Assembly (NCBI GenBank): GCA_041640715.1
Contig: JBEPZU010000001.1
Span: forward strand, 62,001 to 126,000
Length of the DNA: 64,000 nucleotides
Reading direction: 5' to 3'
Origin: DSFO01 sp041640715
GTDB taxonomy: Archaea > Thermoproteota > Thermoprotei > Gearchaeales > Gearchaeaceae
In this document: positions 42,181-50,349 of the stretch, in pieces
Numbering within the stretch: the first letter of the stretch is position 1
Layout: the number at the start of each line of letters is the position of its first letter
The notes under the pieces: generated by a model
What the model was told of the DNA's origin: nothing
Databases searched by the model: none
The model's input: the letters and a program-made list of their open reading frames with translations, nothing else
Program-made: the position numbers and the translations under genes

Positions 42181-42513
42181 TTAATTATTCAGACTTTTTA
42201 TACTTTCTACTTTCAGCTTACGTTTTATACTCTTAATCGTCCCACTTACCAGTTTTACCCTTGCTTGTATAGGATTGGAATCATGCTTTAAGAGAAATAT
42301 ACAAGCTCTAAACTCATCAATATAATCTTTATTACATCTATATATTGCTATTCTATTTTCTTTATCAAAATGAATTAATTTTAAATTTGCAAAAGAATAG
42401 TTAATTATTCCAAACATTTTTTTAAAAACATTTATTATAGCATCTTTTAAAATAGTTTCGTCCAAGTCGTCAAAAAATTCAATCAAAAAATATCTTTTTT
42501 TAGTATATTTCAT
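42181..42513 (-). CDS. rnp2: RNase P protein component 2 (Pop5)
   Basis: A 110-residue protein with the Pop5/Rpp14 fold pattern: an N-terminal R-Y-F-L-I-E-F strand, the central I-A-I-Y-R-C-N strand, and the C-terminal V-S-G-T-I-K-S-I-K-R-K that is diagnostic. It assists the RNase P RNA in removing tRNA 5' leaders. It overlaps the Rpp30 gene by 14 bases in the conserved archaeal order COG1325-Rpp30-Pop5. Confidence 0.9.
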   Translation of the reverse strand: MKYTKKRYFLIEFFDDLDETILKDAIINVFKKMFGIINYSFANLKLIHFDKENRIAIYRCNKDYIDEFRACIFLLKHDSNPIQARVKLVSGTIKSIKRKLKVESIKSLNN

Positions 42514-43108
42514 AGAATAAATCTTCTAATTGATCTACTGTAATCATATTTTCTAAATTATTGTTTTTTATTTTTAAACATTTAATAAAGCCTATTACAT
42601 CTTTAGGAGCTCTAATGTATTTTTTTTCGTCGGCACCCGATGAGATTATAGGATTTAGATTTTTTCTTATACAATAATCTAAAATATTTCTGAACCTATT
42701 TAATATATTTGAATATTCTTCAAAGTTTATTTTTAAAAAATGAGTATAAAGGAACTCTAGGTGAACTTTTCTTTGAGAAATAAAATTTATTAATTCTTTA
42801 TCTATATCGTTTATTTTATCTAAATCGACTTTTAAAATATGAATTCTATATTTTTTAATAAGTGATAAACATTGTTTTTTGTTTATAAAATCTAAATAGT
42901 AAATTTTTTCTTCGATTTTTTTTGCATATACTTGTGTTCTTATTATATATTTAATATTTAATTCATTGCATATCTTGATAAATTCATCTTTTAATTCGTT
43001 TTCTTCAAAACCTATGAGCTCATAACCTAGGTTCTTAGCTGTTTTTACCATCTCTTTGAAACTAGCGGCATCTTTAGCTCTTATAAAGAGATCCATGTAT
43101 CTCTTCAT
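42500..43108 (-). CDS. rnp3: RNase P protein component 3 (Rpp30)
   Basis: A 202-residue TIM-barrel-like protein of the PHP-related Rpp30 family. Support comes from M-D-L-F-I-R, Y-E-L-I-G-F-E, the I-I-S-S-G-A segment near residue 155 and D-V-I-G-F-I-K-C-L. It partners with Pop5 in archaeal RNase P. The sequence is unusually rich in Ile, Asn and Lys, so AT pressure blurs the motifs, but position between COG1325 and Pop5 genes supports it. Confidence 0.87.
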   Translation of the reverse strand: MKRYMDLFIRAKDAASFKEMVKTAKNLGYELIGFEENELKDEFIKICNELNIKYIIRTQVYAKKIEEKIYYLDFINKKQCLSLIKKYRIHILKVDLDKINDIDKELINFISQRKVHLEFLYTHFLKINFEEYSNILNRFRNILDYCIRKNLNPIISSGADEKKYIRAPKDVIGFIKCLKIKNNNLENMITVDQLEDLFYEIY

Positions 43109-43533
43109 TTTAAGCTTTCTTCGAATAATCTAAGCGCTTCCTCTTTTCCTCTATAGTAATTTATAATCACTTTTATTATGTCATCTGAAGAAGAGACTTC
43201 TATTTCCCCTTTGTATGCTTTCTGTTTATCAAATCTCAGATGTATTCTTCCTTTTTCGTCTATTTTCTCTTTAAGGCTATTGAGGATTATTTTTTTGTTT
43301 GTTTCCTTCATCCTTTGAGATAAATTTTTTATGAACAACTTAGCTTCTTCATCAAATGTTTCATATTCAATTAGGATTATAGGATTCCTCCAATGTCCAT
43401 ACAAAGTTTTAGTCTTCGGTTTTATGTTGTCTAAGTTTATTAAATTTGCCATTGCCCTAATCACTTTGCTTTCGTCTTCAGTGGCATGGCAAAAGCTTTC
43501 AATAGTTGCTTTTATCTCTCCTTTCTCTTTCAT
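43105..43533 (-). CDS. Predicted RNA-binding protein of the archaeal exosome locus (COG1325)
   Basis: A 142-residue protein with the conserved H-A-T-E-D segment near the N-terminus, G-H-W-R-N-P-I, and a C-terminal L-R-F-D-K-Q-K-A-Y-K-G-E. This matches the small archaeal COG1325 family long noted in the exosome superoperon and proposed to bind RNA. It starts the minus-strand RNase P unit and is divergent from psmA with a 50-base gap containing the psmA promoter. Confidence 0.88.
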   Translation of the reverse strand: MKEKGEIKATIESFCHATEDESKVIRAMANLINLDNIKPKTKTLYGHWRNPIILIEYETFDEEAKLFIKNLSQRMKETNKKIILNSLKEKIDEKGRIHLRFDKQKAYKGEIEVSSSDDIIKVIINYYRGKEEALRLFEESLK

Positions 43534-43540
43534 CTCAATA

Positions 43541-43550
43541 AATATATAAA
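43541..43550 (+). promoter_or_regulatory. TATA box of the proteasome/exosome superoperon
   Basis: The sequence aatatataaa lies about 39 bases before the psmA ATG, so transcription would begin near 43571 and leave a short leader of about 13 bases. It lies in the divergent gap between the COG1325 gene and psmA. Confidence 0.6.
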
Positions 43551-43583
43551 CGCCTTCTTTCTAATATATTAAGAAGAAAGATT

Positions 43584-44318
43584 ATGTTTTCGCCTCCTAG
43601 TATGGGATATGATAGAGCGATAACCATATTTTCACCAGATGGTAGACTATATCAAGTAGAATATGCTTTAGAAGCTGTCAAGAGAGGTTTAACAACGTTA
43701 GGAATAGTCTGCAAAGAGGGTGCAGTCTTGGTTGCTGAAAGGAAGAAGTTTTCTTCTCTATTGGACGAATCTACAATTGAAAAAATCGTTAAGATAGATG
43801 ATCATATAGCTTTTGCCTATGCGGGCCTAGGTCCTGATGCTAGGGTATTGATGGAAGCTGCAAGAAACGATGCTCAATTACATAAATTATTGTACGATGA
43901 GGCGATACCTCCCGAGACTTTAGTTCGAAGAATTTGTAATATAAAGCATACCTATACAATGTACGGAGGGGCTCGGCCTTTCGGTGTAGCTTTCTTAGTT
44001 GCTGGTATTGATGGTGATAAACCAGTACTGTTAAGTACAGAACCCGGAGGGGCTTATGCAGGTTATAAAGCATATGTCTTAGGTACAGGTTCACAGGCTG
44101 CTCAGGAGTTTCTTGAAAAAGAGCTCAAGGATAGAGAATTAAGTTTGGAAGAAGGCATAATACTAGCTTTGAATGTTTTGAGGAAAGTTAGCGAAAGGCC
44201 TTTAACTCCAGCAGAGATAGAAGTAGGAATCATAGATGTCAATGTAAAGAAATTCAAGAAGCTTACACAGCAAGAAATTGCAAGCTACTTAGAAAAAGCC
44301 GAAAAAGAAAGTAAATAA
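43584..44318 (+). CDS. psmA: Proteasome subunit alpha
   Basis: The 244-residue protein begins with the alpha-type motif Y-D-R-A-I-T-I-F-S-P-D-G-R-L-Y-Q-V-E-Y-A-L-E-A-V, followed by the proteasome fold and a C-terminal Lys/Glu-rich tail. Alpha subunits form the gating rings of the 20S proteasome. It heads the plus-strand superoperon psmA-SBDS-rrp4-rrp41-rrp42-rpl37ae-brix-pcc1-pfdB. The catalytic beta subunit gene is not in this window. Confidence 0.98.
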   Translation: MFSPPSMGYDRAITIFSPDGRLYQVEYALEAVKRGLTTLGIVCKEGAVLVAERKKFSSLLDESTIEKIVKIDDHIAFAYAGLGPDARVLMEAARNDAQLHKLLYDEAIPPETLVRRICNIKHTYTMYGGARPFGVAFLVAGIDGDKPVLLSTEPGGAYAGYKAYVLGTGSQAAQEFLEKELKDRELSLEEGIILALNVLRKVSERPLTPAEIEVGIIDVNVKKFKKLTQQEIASYLEKAEKESK

Positions 44319-44343
44319 CTTAAGTAAGTTATTTATTTGTTAA

Positions 44344-45036
44344 ATGCCAAAGGTAATAGCTAGGTATGTATCTCATGGAGAAAGATTTGAAATTATAGTA
44401 GATTCGGAACTGGCGTGGGAATATAGATTAGGCAAAAGACAAAGTTTGGATAATGTGCTTGAGTTTGAAACGATATATAGAGATGCGAACAAAGGAGAGC
44501 GAGCTTCTGCGAGTTCACTTCAAAAAGTATTCAATACCACTGATACTTTGAAGATAGCTGATATAATAATTAAGAAAGGCGAGCTACCTATAACCGCTGA
44601 AAGAAGAAATAAACTGATTGAAGAGAAAAAGAAGAGAATTATCGATATTATAGCAAAAAATTGCATAGATGCCAGAACGAATGCTCCTATTCCGCCTGCG
44701 AGAATAGAACTTGCTTTAGAAGAAGCTAAGGTAAGAATAGATCCGCTTATAGAACCAGAGATCCAAGCGGTTGAGATAATAAAGCAATTAAAAAAGATTT
44801 TGCCCATAAAAGAATCTAAAGCTATCATTACTTTGGAAATATCTCGCGAATTTGCAAGTAAGGCTTATAATCAGGTGCTTTCGAAATTATCTTTAATATT
44901 AAAATCTAACTGGAAAACCGATGGTTCTTGGGAGGGAGAGGTTGAGATACCTGCAGGATTTCAGCAGTCTTTCTTGGCTAAGCTAAATGAAATCACAAAA
45001 GGTAACTTAGTTGTTAAAAACGTAAAAATAGTATGA
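44344..45036 (+). CDS. Ribosome maturation protein SBDS homolog
   Basis: The 230-residue protein has the three-domain SBDS layout with the N-terminal F-E-I-I-V-D, the E-T-I-Y-R-D-A-N-K-G-E-R-A-S stretch, the middle helical domain and a ferredoxin-like C-terminal domain. With EF-2-type GTPases it promotes release of aIF6 from the 50S subunit. It stands in its classic position between psmA and rrp4; the start is 25 bases after the psmA stop, and the end overlaps rrp4 by four bases. Confidence 0.97.
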   Translation: MPKVIARYVSHGERFEIIVDSELAWEYRLGKRQSLDNVLEFETIYRDANKGERASASSLQKVFNTTDTLKIADIIIKKGELPITAERRNKLIEEKKKRIIDIIAKNCIDARTNAPIPPARIELALEEAKVRIDPLIEPEIQAVEIIKQLKKILPIKESKAIITLEISREFASKAYNQVLSKLSLILKSNWKTDGSWEGEVEIPAGFQQSFLAKLNEITKGNLVVKNVKIV

Positions 45037-45707
45037 GAGAAATAATCTTACCAAGTTCTTTTTTACTAGAAGATGAATCTATAAAACCTACCTTAGCCAC
45101 TTACAAAATAGGTTCTAAACTCTATTCAAGTGTGATAGGACTTTTTGAAAGTACAAATGAAAAGAAATTGAATGTTATATCTCTTAGAGGTAAATATTAT
45201 CCTCAAGTAGGAGACAGAGTAATAGGAATAGTAACGAAGGAGTCTGTATTTTCGTGGTCCGTAGATATAAATTCCTATACAGAAGCGATCTTACCTTATT
45301 CTTATGCAGTTAAAAAGAGCAAAGGTTTTAGGGCAAATCTTAGCAAGCTTTTAACAGTCAATGACGTAGTTTACGCTACAATAATCAGCTATAATAGATT
45401 CAGTCCTCCCATACTCTCTCTTAAGAAAAAAGGTTTGGGTAAGGTGACTTCTGGATATATTTTGAGCTTAACTCCAAGTAAAATACCTAGATTTATCGGT
45501 AAGAATCAATCGATGATAAAAATGATCACAGAAAAACTAGGTATAAAAATAATAGTGGGTAAAAACGGTAGGATTGTAGCCTTAAATGAGGATTTCGATA
45601 AGATTAAAATTCTCGAGGAGGTTGTTCAAAAAATAGAACTCGAGGCTCACGTTCCTGGGTTAACTGATAGAATTAAGAAATTATTAGAAGATAGATTATT
45701 AAGATAA
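45033..45707 (+). CDS. rrp4: Exosome RNA-binding subunit Rrp4
   Basis: A 224-residue protein with an N-terminal domain, an S1 domain (about residues 55-125, starting Y-Y-P-Q-V-G-D-R-V-I-G) and a KH domain with I-G-K-N-Q-S-M-I-K-M-I (about residues 154-164). It forms part of the RNA-entry cap on the Rrp41/Rrp42 hexameric ring. The ring genes follow immediately. Confidence 0.97.
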   Translation: MREIILPSSFLLEDESIKPTLATYKIGSKLYSSVIGLFESTNEKKLNVISLRGKYYPQVGDRVIGIVTKESVFSWSVDINSYTEAILPYSYAVKKSKGFRANLSKLLTVNDVVYATIISYNRFSPPILSLKKKGLGKVTSGYILSLTPSKIPRFIGKNQSMIKMITEKLGIKIIVGKNGRIVALNEDFDKIKILEEVVQKIELEAHVPGLTDRIKKLLEDRLLR

Positions 45708-45710
45708 ACT

Positions 45711-46424
45711 GTGTCTGCATATAAAAGACCTGATGGAAGGGATTATGCTGAATTGAGGCCTATTAGAGCTGAGATTAGAGTATTAAAGAATGCAGATGGT
45801 TCGGCGCTATTTGAAATGGGGAATACCAAGGTCATAGCAGCTGTCTATGGTCCTAGAGAATTTCATTCAAGACATTCAACTTCTCCCTACGAGAGTTTAG
45901 TTAGGGTAAGATATCACATGGTCCCTTTCTCTGTTAAGGAGAGGAAATCACAACCTTTTACGCGGAGAGAAATAGAAATATCTAAGATAATAAAAGAAAC
46001 TTTTAGTGCAACTATAAGGAGAGAGTTGTTCCCTAGAAGCACTATAGACGTTTACATAGAAGTCTTAAACGCTGATGGTAGTACCAGAGTTGCTAGTATT
46101 AATGCCGTCTCGTTAGCCTTAGCTGATGCTGGGATTTTCATGTATGATTTAGTTAGTGCGATTTCTGTGGGCAAGGTTCAAGGTCAATTGGTAGTTGATT
46201 TGAATGAAGAGGAGGACCAGATCTCCGAAGCAGATGTACCTATAGCCTTTATGCATAGTTTCAATAAGATAGTTATGCTTCAAATGGACGGAGCTTTGAC
46301 TTATGATGAATTAATCCAGCTTATAAAATTAGCTAAAGAGGCTAGCGAGAAAATATATCAAATAGAGAAAGAATGTCTTAAGGATTCGCTTGAATCAGTT
46401 TTGAAATTATATGGTCACAAGTGA
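45711..46424 (+). CDS. rrp41: Exosome catalytic subunit Rrp41
   Basis: The 237-residue RNase PH-like protein starts with GTG. It has R-P-D-G-R-D-Y-A-E-L-R-P-I at the N-terminus, the phosphate-binding arginines around R-R-E-I-E, and the catalytic acidic stretch Q-I-S-E-A-D-V-P. It is the phosphorolytic subunit of the archaeal exosome. The start is only three bases after the rrp4 stop. Confidence 0.97.
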   Translation: MSAYKRPDGRDYAELRPIRAEIRVLKNADGSALFEMGNTKVIAAVYGPREFHSRHSTSPYESLVRVRYHMVPFSVKERKSQPFTRREIEISKIIKETFSATIRRELFPRSTIDVYIEVLNADGSTRVASINAVSLALADAGIFMYDLVSAISVGKVQGQLVVDLNEEEDQISEADVPIAFMHSFNKIVMLQMDGALTYDELIQLIKLAKEASEKIYQIEKECLKDSLESVLKLYGHK

Positions 46425-47253
46425 AATGGAAAATATAAATTATAACGTCTTCATACCCAAGATAAAACAGAAATTTATAATAAAATCACTGGAGAAAAAT
46501 AAGCGATTAGATAATAGAGGTTTCAATGAATATAGATCCCTAAAGATAAAATTCGGTCATATACCTAATGCAGATGGTTCTGCTGAGGTTAACTTGGGTA
46601 ATACGATAATTTTAGTTGGAGTGAAAGTAGACGTCACCTCTCCTTTTCCATCAGAACCTAATAAAGGAATATTAATCGTCAATGCAGAATTCCCTCCTGT
46701 AGCTTCTCCTGATTTCGAACCAGGTCCTCCTGATGAAAATGCGATAGAGCTTGCTAGAGTTATAGATAGAGGTTTGAGGAAGCCTGAAATCATAGACTTT
46801 TCAAGTTTATGCATAATTCCAGGCCAGAAAGTTTATAGAATTTGGGTAGACATCTATGTTCTCAATCATAACGGTAACTTGATAGATGCCGCTGGTATAG
46901 CTACCTTAGTAGCTTTAAGTGTTACTAAATTCAAGAAGTACGAATACGTACAGGATAAAGGTCTAGTGAGCACAGGTGAGAAAATGAGCTTAACCTTGAA
47001 GAATTTTCCTTTATACATAACTTATGTCAAGATTGGCAATAGTTTGCTCTTAGATCCAATTTTGGAAGAAGAAATGCTTGCAGATTGCAAATTAACAACA
47101 ATCGTGTCTGAGGGAAATTTGATAAGCGGCATACAAAAATCAGGTGCTGGAACTCTAACCATGGAAGAATTAGAATATATACTAACTAATGCGATCAATA
47201 TATATCCAAAAATGAAAGAAATTGCATTAAAGGAGGTGAAAATGTATGCCTAG
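46411..47253 (+). CDS. rrp42: Exosome subunit Rrp42
   Basis: A 280-residue RNase PH-like protein with R-L-D-N-R-G-F-N-E-Y-R, P-N-A-D-G-S-A-E-V and the E-F-P-P-V-A-S-P-D-F-E-P-G-P-P segment typical of Rrp42. It builds the ring with Rrp41 and binds RNA but lacks the catalytic acidic cluster. Two in-frame starts fit: ATG at 46411, overlapping rrp41 by 14 bases, or ATG at 46426, just after the rrp41 stop. The shorter one fits the usual N-terminus slightly better. Confidence 0.96.
   Translation: MVTSEMENINYNVFIPKIKQKFIIKSLEKNKRLDNRGFNEYRSLKIKFGHIPNADGSAEVNLGNTIILVGVKVDVTSPFPSEPNKGILIVNAEFPPVASPDFEPGPPDENAIELARVIDRGLRKPEIIDFSSLCIIPGQKVYRIWVDIYVLNHNGNLIDAAGIATLVALSVTKFKKYEYVQDKGLVSTGEKMSLTLKNFPLYITYVKIGNSLLLDPILEEEMLADCKLTTIVSEGNLISGIQKSGAGTLTMEELEYILTNAINIYPKMKEIALKEVKMYA
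47231..47239 (+). promoter_or_regulatory. Shine-Dalgarno site of rpl37ae
   Basis: The sequence aggaggtga, fully complementary to the 16S rRNA 3' end, sits six bases before the rpl37ae ATG, inside the end of rrp42. It shows that internal genes of this operon use SD-led initiation even though many operon-first genes look leaderless. Confidence 0.75.
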
Positions 47254-47494
47254 GAAATCTACTCCTTTCGGTCCTAGATATGGCTCTACGCTTAGGAAGA
47301 AGTATTTAGAAGTATGGGAAATCTATACTGCACCTAAAGTTTGTCCTAGGTGTAATAAAGAAAGTGGTATACGCAGAATTAAAATAGGATTATGGTCTTG
47401 TAAGAAATGCGGTGCTGTTTTCACCGGCGCTGCTTATACCATTTCTAGTGAAATAGGCAAAGCTATAAGAGTTAAGACCGGTACCTCTTCATAA
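47246..47494 (+). CDS. rpl37ae: Large ribosomal subunit protein eL43 (L37Ae)
   Basis: An 82-residue zinc-ribbon protein with C33/C36 (C-P-R-C) and C52/C55 (C-K-K-C), plus G-P-R-Y-G-S-T-L-R-K-K and the C-terminal F-T-G-A-A-Y-T typical of L37Ae. The start overlaps rrp42 by eight bases and is set by the strong SD site upstream. In many archaea rpoP follows this gene; here a Brix-domain gene comes next. Confidence 0.97.
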   Translation: MPRKSTPFGPRYGSTLRKKYLEVWEIYTAPKVCPRCNKESGIRRIKIGLWSCKKCGAVFTGAAYTISSEIGKAIRVKTGTSS

Positions 47495-47510
47495 AAATTT
47501 AAGAAGTTTA

Positions 47511-47999
47511 ATGGAAATATACATAACATCGTCAAGAAGGCCTTCTAGAAGAACTAGAAGTTTTATAAAGGATCTTGCTTTAATCCTCAATGCCAAGAGG
47601 TTTAATAGAGGCAAATCAAGTATTGCTTTTCTTCTTCAAAGGCTAAATGAAGAAAGTAGATTGATAATAGTTAGCACAGCGAAAGGAAATCCAAGCAAGC
47701 TTGACATATATTCTAAAAGTGGATTATTAGCCAATTTCTTAATAAGAAAGGTCAAATTATTAAGGGAGTTTAAAAGCGATGTGATTAAAAAAGTCAATAC
47801 ATTTAAGTTTTCTCTTGAAGACGATACAGCCAAGGAATTCATTGAAATTCTAGGAATCAAGGATGTAGCTAAAAAAGAAAGCATTGTGCTCACTTTTCAT
47901 CCTTCCAATATAGAGGAATTCAAAGATTATAAAGAAGTTAAGTTGATGTTTGATTCTAAAAATTTAGGTACATTATTTTACATAAAGAGATTGAAATGA
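47511..47999 (+). CDS. Brix-domain ribosome biogenesis protein (Imp4-like)
   Basis: A 162-residue protein of the size of archaeal single Brix-domain proteins, beginning I-T-S-S-R-R-P-S-R-R-T-R-S-F-I-K-D-L and containing N-R-G-K-S-S-I. Related eukaryotic proteins (Imp4, Rpf1, Brx1) bind rRNA in ribosome assembly. It overlaps pcc1 by four bases in the same operon. Confidence 0.93.
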   Translation: MEIYITSSRRPSRRTRSFIKDLALILNAKRFNRGKSSIAFLLQRLNEESRLIIVSTAKGNPSKLDIYSKSGLLANFLIRKVKLLREFKSDVIKKVNTFKFSLEDDTAKEFIEILGIKDVAKKESIVLTFHPSNIEEFKDYKEVKLMFDSKNLGTLFYIKRLK

Positions 48000-48241
48000 A
48001 CGTTATTAGCTTCAAACTGAGTTTTTCTGATGAGAAAGAGGCTGAATTGATATACAAAACTTTATTACCTGATTTTAAAAAGGGTTTCCCTGGAATAAAC
48101 AAAGCGAGTATAAAAATAGAGGGAAAAAATATATTCGTTTTATTTGAAGCAAATCGGTTATCTAAAATTAGGGCTCTATCGAATACTTTTATGAGATGGC
48201 TTATAAGCATCGAGGAGTTAAATGATATATTAGGGGTGTAA
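47996..48241 (+). CDS. pcc1: KEOPS complex subunit Pcc1
   Basis: An 81-residue protein with the Pcc1 ferredoxin-like pattern: a first beta strand, a helix, I-K-I-E-G-K-N-I-F-V-L-F-E-A and the C-terminal helix beginning R-A-L-S-N-T-F-M-R-W-L. KEOPS makes the t6A37 tRNA modification, and Pcc1 acts as dimerisation module. The operon position between Brix and prefoldin genes is conserved in archaea. The t6A product is also the substrate of the MtaB-type enzyme encoded at 60323-61609. Confidence 0.92.
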   Translation: MNVISFKLSFSDEKEAELIYKTLLPDFKKGFPGINKASIKIEGKNIFVLFEANRLSKIRALSNTFMRWLISIEELNDILGV

Positions 48242-48244
48242 TTA

Positions 48245-48622
48245 TTGAGTCAACAATTACCTCCTGAGATCCAAAATATGGTGATTAAAGCAAGACAGCT
48301 AGAAGAGCAATTAAGGATAGTCATAGCTAGAAGACAGCAAATAAAGCTTGAGCTCCTTGAACTGGAAGGCGTTAAAGAAGAGCTCGAGAAACTCCCAGAT
48401 GATGCAGTTATTCATAAACAAGTAGGCAATATCCTAATAAAAAAGGATAAAAAAACTGTTTATGAAGAAACAAATGATAGAAGAGAAACACTTCAGCTTC
48501 AAGACTTAGCATTGGAAAAACAGGAAGCGAATTTAAGGAAACAATTTGAAAGCGTATCCAAAGAATTGGAGCTCGCATTAAGGAGATATCAATTAGGTCA
48601 AAGCGGAGGCACAATCACATAA
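48245..48622 (+). CDS. pfdB: Prefoldin subunit beta
   Basis: The 125-residue protein is two long coiled-coil helices joined by a beta hairpin (about residues 50-70, V-I-H-K-Q-V-G-N-I-L-I-K-K-D). It forms the jellyfish-shaped hexameric chaperone with the alpha subunit. The start is TTG at 48245, supported by a ggggtg SD sequence six bases upstream and a three-base gap from pcc1. It is the last gene of the superoperon, followed by T-rich terminators. Confidence 0.95.
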   Translation: MSQQLPPEIQNMVIKARQLEEQLRIVIARRQQIKLELLELEGVKEELEKLPDDAVIHKQVGNILIKKDKKTVYEETNDRRETLQLQDLALEKQEANLRKQFESVSKELELALRRYQLGQSGGTIT

Positions 48623-48632
48623 TCTCCTAATA

Positions 48633-48656
48633 TTTTTTTATCTACAAATTTTTTTG
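48633..48656 (+). terminator. T-rich terminator at the end of the proteasome/exosome superoperon
   Basis: Two tracts of seven or more T residues follow the prefoldin gene within 35 bases, and a third T run comes before the next gene. This is the pattern of archaeal factor-independent termination. Confidence 0.55.
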
Positions 48657-48692
48657 TAAAATCTTAATAAATTTTTTGTTTCTTTAGTTTTT

Positions 48693-49559
48693 ATGGAGCT
48701 GGTTAAGATCGTCGATTTAAGCTTTAAATATGCAGGTTCAAATTTGTGGTCTTTAAAAAAGATTAACTTAACTATAAACGAAGGTGAATTCGTTCTGCTC
48801 ACAGGGCGAAGTGGATGCGGTAAATCGACGCTACTACGTTGCTTAAATGGATTAATACCCCATTATTATCAAGGAGAATACTTAGGTAAAGTATTCTTAG
48901 CAGGTAAGGAAGTATCTAAGCATAAAGTACACGAGCTAGCTAAGATAGCGGGGATGGTTTTCCAAAATCCTGAAGACCAAATTTTCGCCATGAGTGTAGA
49001 GAAAGAGATAGCTTTTGGTTTAGAAAACCTAGGTTATGATAGAGCTTTGATGAGAAAGATAGTTGATGATATGCTTAAGTTAATGAGGATTGAACATCTT
49101 AGATATAGGCAACCTTTCTTTTTAAGCGGAGGTGAGCAACAAAAAGTTGTAATCGCTTCTGTTCTTGCTTTAAGGCCCAAATTATTATTGCTGGACGAAC
49201 CTTTTAGTAGTCTTGAGCCTAGATCTGCTGAGGAGTTGGCTAGCGAATTGGAAAAACTTAACAAAAAATACGGTATAACTATCGTAATAGCCGAACATAG
49301 GTTGGATTTGTTAGCTAAATACGCTAATAGAATAATCGTTATAGATAAGGGTGAAGTGGTATTGGACGGCGACATAAAGGAAATTCTTTGTAAAATAGAC
49401 CTAGAAACTCTAGGAGTTAATGAACCGTTATTTTCTAAGCTTACTAGGCTTTTAAGAGCGAAATATGGCTTGGATTTGGGTTTTTCAAGTAGTTTAGAAG
49501 AATTTACGATCAAACTGAGAAATGAAATCTTTAATAGTATTCAAAGAAGTAAGCTATAA
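48693..49559 (+). CDS. ecfA1: ECF transporter ATPase EcfA1
   Basis: The 288-residue ABC ATPase has Walker A G-R-S-G-C-G-K-S-T, Q-loop F-Q-N-P-E-D-Q, signature L-S-G-G-E-Q-Q and Walker B L-L-L-L-D-E-P. The N-P-E-D-Q Q-loop is typical of ECF-type ATPases. It overlaps ecfA2 by 38 bases. No substrate-binding S gene is present in this cluster, so it may energise several unlinked S components. Confidence 0.9.
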   Translation: MELVKIVDLSFKYAGSNLWSLKKINLTINEGEFVLLTGRSGCGKSTLLRCLNGLIPHYYQGEYLGKVFLAGKEVSKHKVHELAKIAGMVFQNPEDQIFAMSVEKEIAFGLENLGYDRALMRKIVDDMLKLMRIEHLRYRQPFFLSGGEQQKVVIASVLALRPKLLLLDEPFSSLEPRSAEELASELEKLNKKYGITIVIAEHRLDLLAKYANRIIVIDKGEVVLDGDIKEILCKIDLETLGVNEPLFSKLTRLLRAKYGLDLGFSSSLEEFTIKLRNEIFNSIQRSKL

Positions 49560-50349
49560 ATATCCTTATCAAGAGGTTTTCGCTATAAGAGACATAAATC
49601 TAGAAGTATATTACGGAGAAGTTTTGTCCATAATAGGTTCAAACGGTGCTGGAAAGACTACGTTAATTAAGCACATGAATGGCCTTTTGAAACCTACGAT
49701 AGGAGAAGTTTTCGTAGAAGGAATCAACACGAAAAAAGCTACAATTGCAGAATTGTCGAGAATTGTAGGAATAGTATTCCAAAATCCAGATTATCAGCTC
49801 TTTGCTCCTTCAGTATACGAAGAAATATCTTTTTCTCTTAAAAACTTTGGTTATAACGAAGAAAAAATAAAAGAGAAAGTTAAACAAATGCTGGATTTCT
49901 TTTACCTCTCGAATTATTCTGATGTATCTCCTTTATTACTCAGTGGAGGGGAAAAGAAAAGAGTAAGTTTGGCTTCGGTTCTAGTCTACGATCCAAAGGT
50001 TTTAGTGTTAGATGAACCTACGATAGGACTGGACTTTGTACAGAAAAGTAATCTTAAAAGCATTATCGAAGAACTCAAAAGGAAAGGGAAAACAACCGTT
50101 ATTGTTACTCATGACCTAGATTTCGTAGCAGAGGTCTCTGATAGAGTAGCTGTGATGCATGAAGGGAGAATAATCAAGATAGGAGAAGCTAGAGAAGTTA
50201 TTTATGAAGAAGAATTTTTAGAAAAGGCGAATCTGAGGGCACCTTCTATAGTTAAATTGGCTAAAAGTATAATGCTTAAGGAAAAAGTGCTCAGATTGGA
50301 AGAGCTATTAGAAAAATTCGAGACTATTTATTCAAATGTTCAGACCTGA
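49522..50349 (+). CDS. ecfA2: ECF transporter ATPase EcfA2
   Basis: The 275-residue ABC ATPase has Walker A G-S-N-G-A-G-K-T-T, Q-loop F-Q-N-P-D-Y-Q, signature L-S-G-G-E-K-K and Walker B V-L-V-L-D-E-P. It pairs with EcfA1 to form the ATPase dimer, and overlaps ecfT downstream by 14 bases. Confidence 0.9.
   Translation: MKSLIVFKEVSYKYPYQEVFAIRDINLEVYYGEVLSIIGSNGAGKTTLIKHMNGLLKPTIGEVFVEGINTKKATIAELSRIVGIVFQNPDYQLFAPSVYEEISFSLKNFGYNEEKIKEKVKQMLDFFYLSNYSDVSPLLLSGGEKKRVSLASVLVYDPKVLVLDEPTIGLDFVQKSNLKSIIEELKRKGKTTVIVTHDLDFVAEVSDRVAVMHEGRIIKIGEAREVIYEEEFLEKANLRAPSIVKLAKSIMLKEKVLRLEELLEKFETIYSNVQT

Noticed and set aside
42181..43108. Possible pseudogenes because of the strongly AT-rich, degenerate-looking sequence of rnp2 and rnp3
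   Set aside because: Frames are intact, overlap properly, and keep the family motifs and gene order; the composition only reflects AT pressure.
49034..49513. Open reading frame of 159 codons antisense to ecfA1
   Set aside because: It is long but antisense to a clear ABC ATPase and very rich in Ser, Leu and Asn, as expected for the complementary strand of this codon usage.
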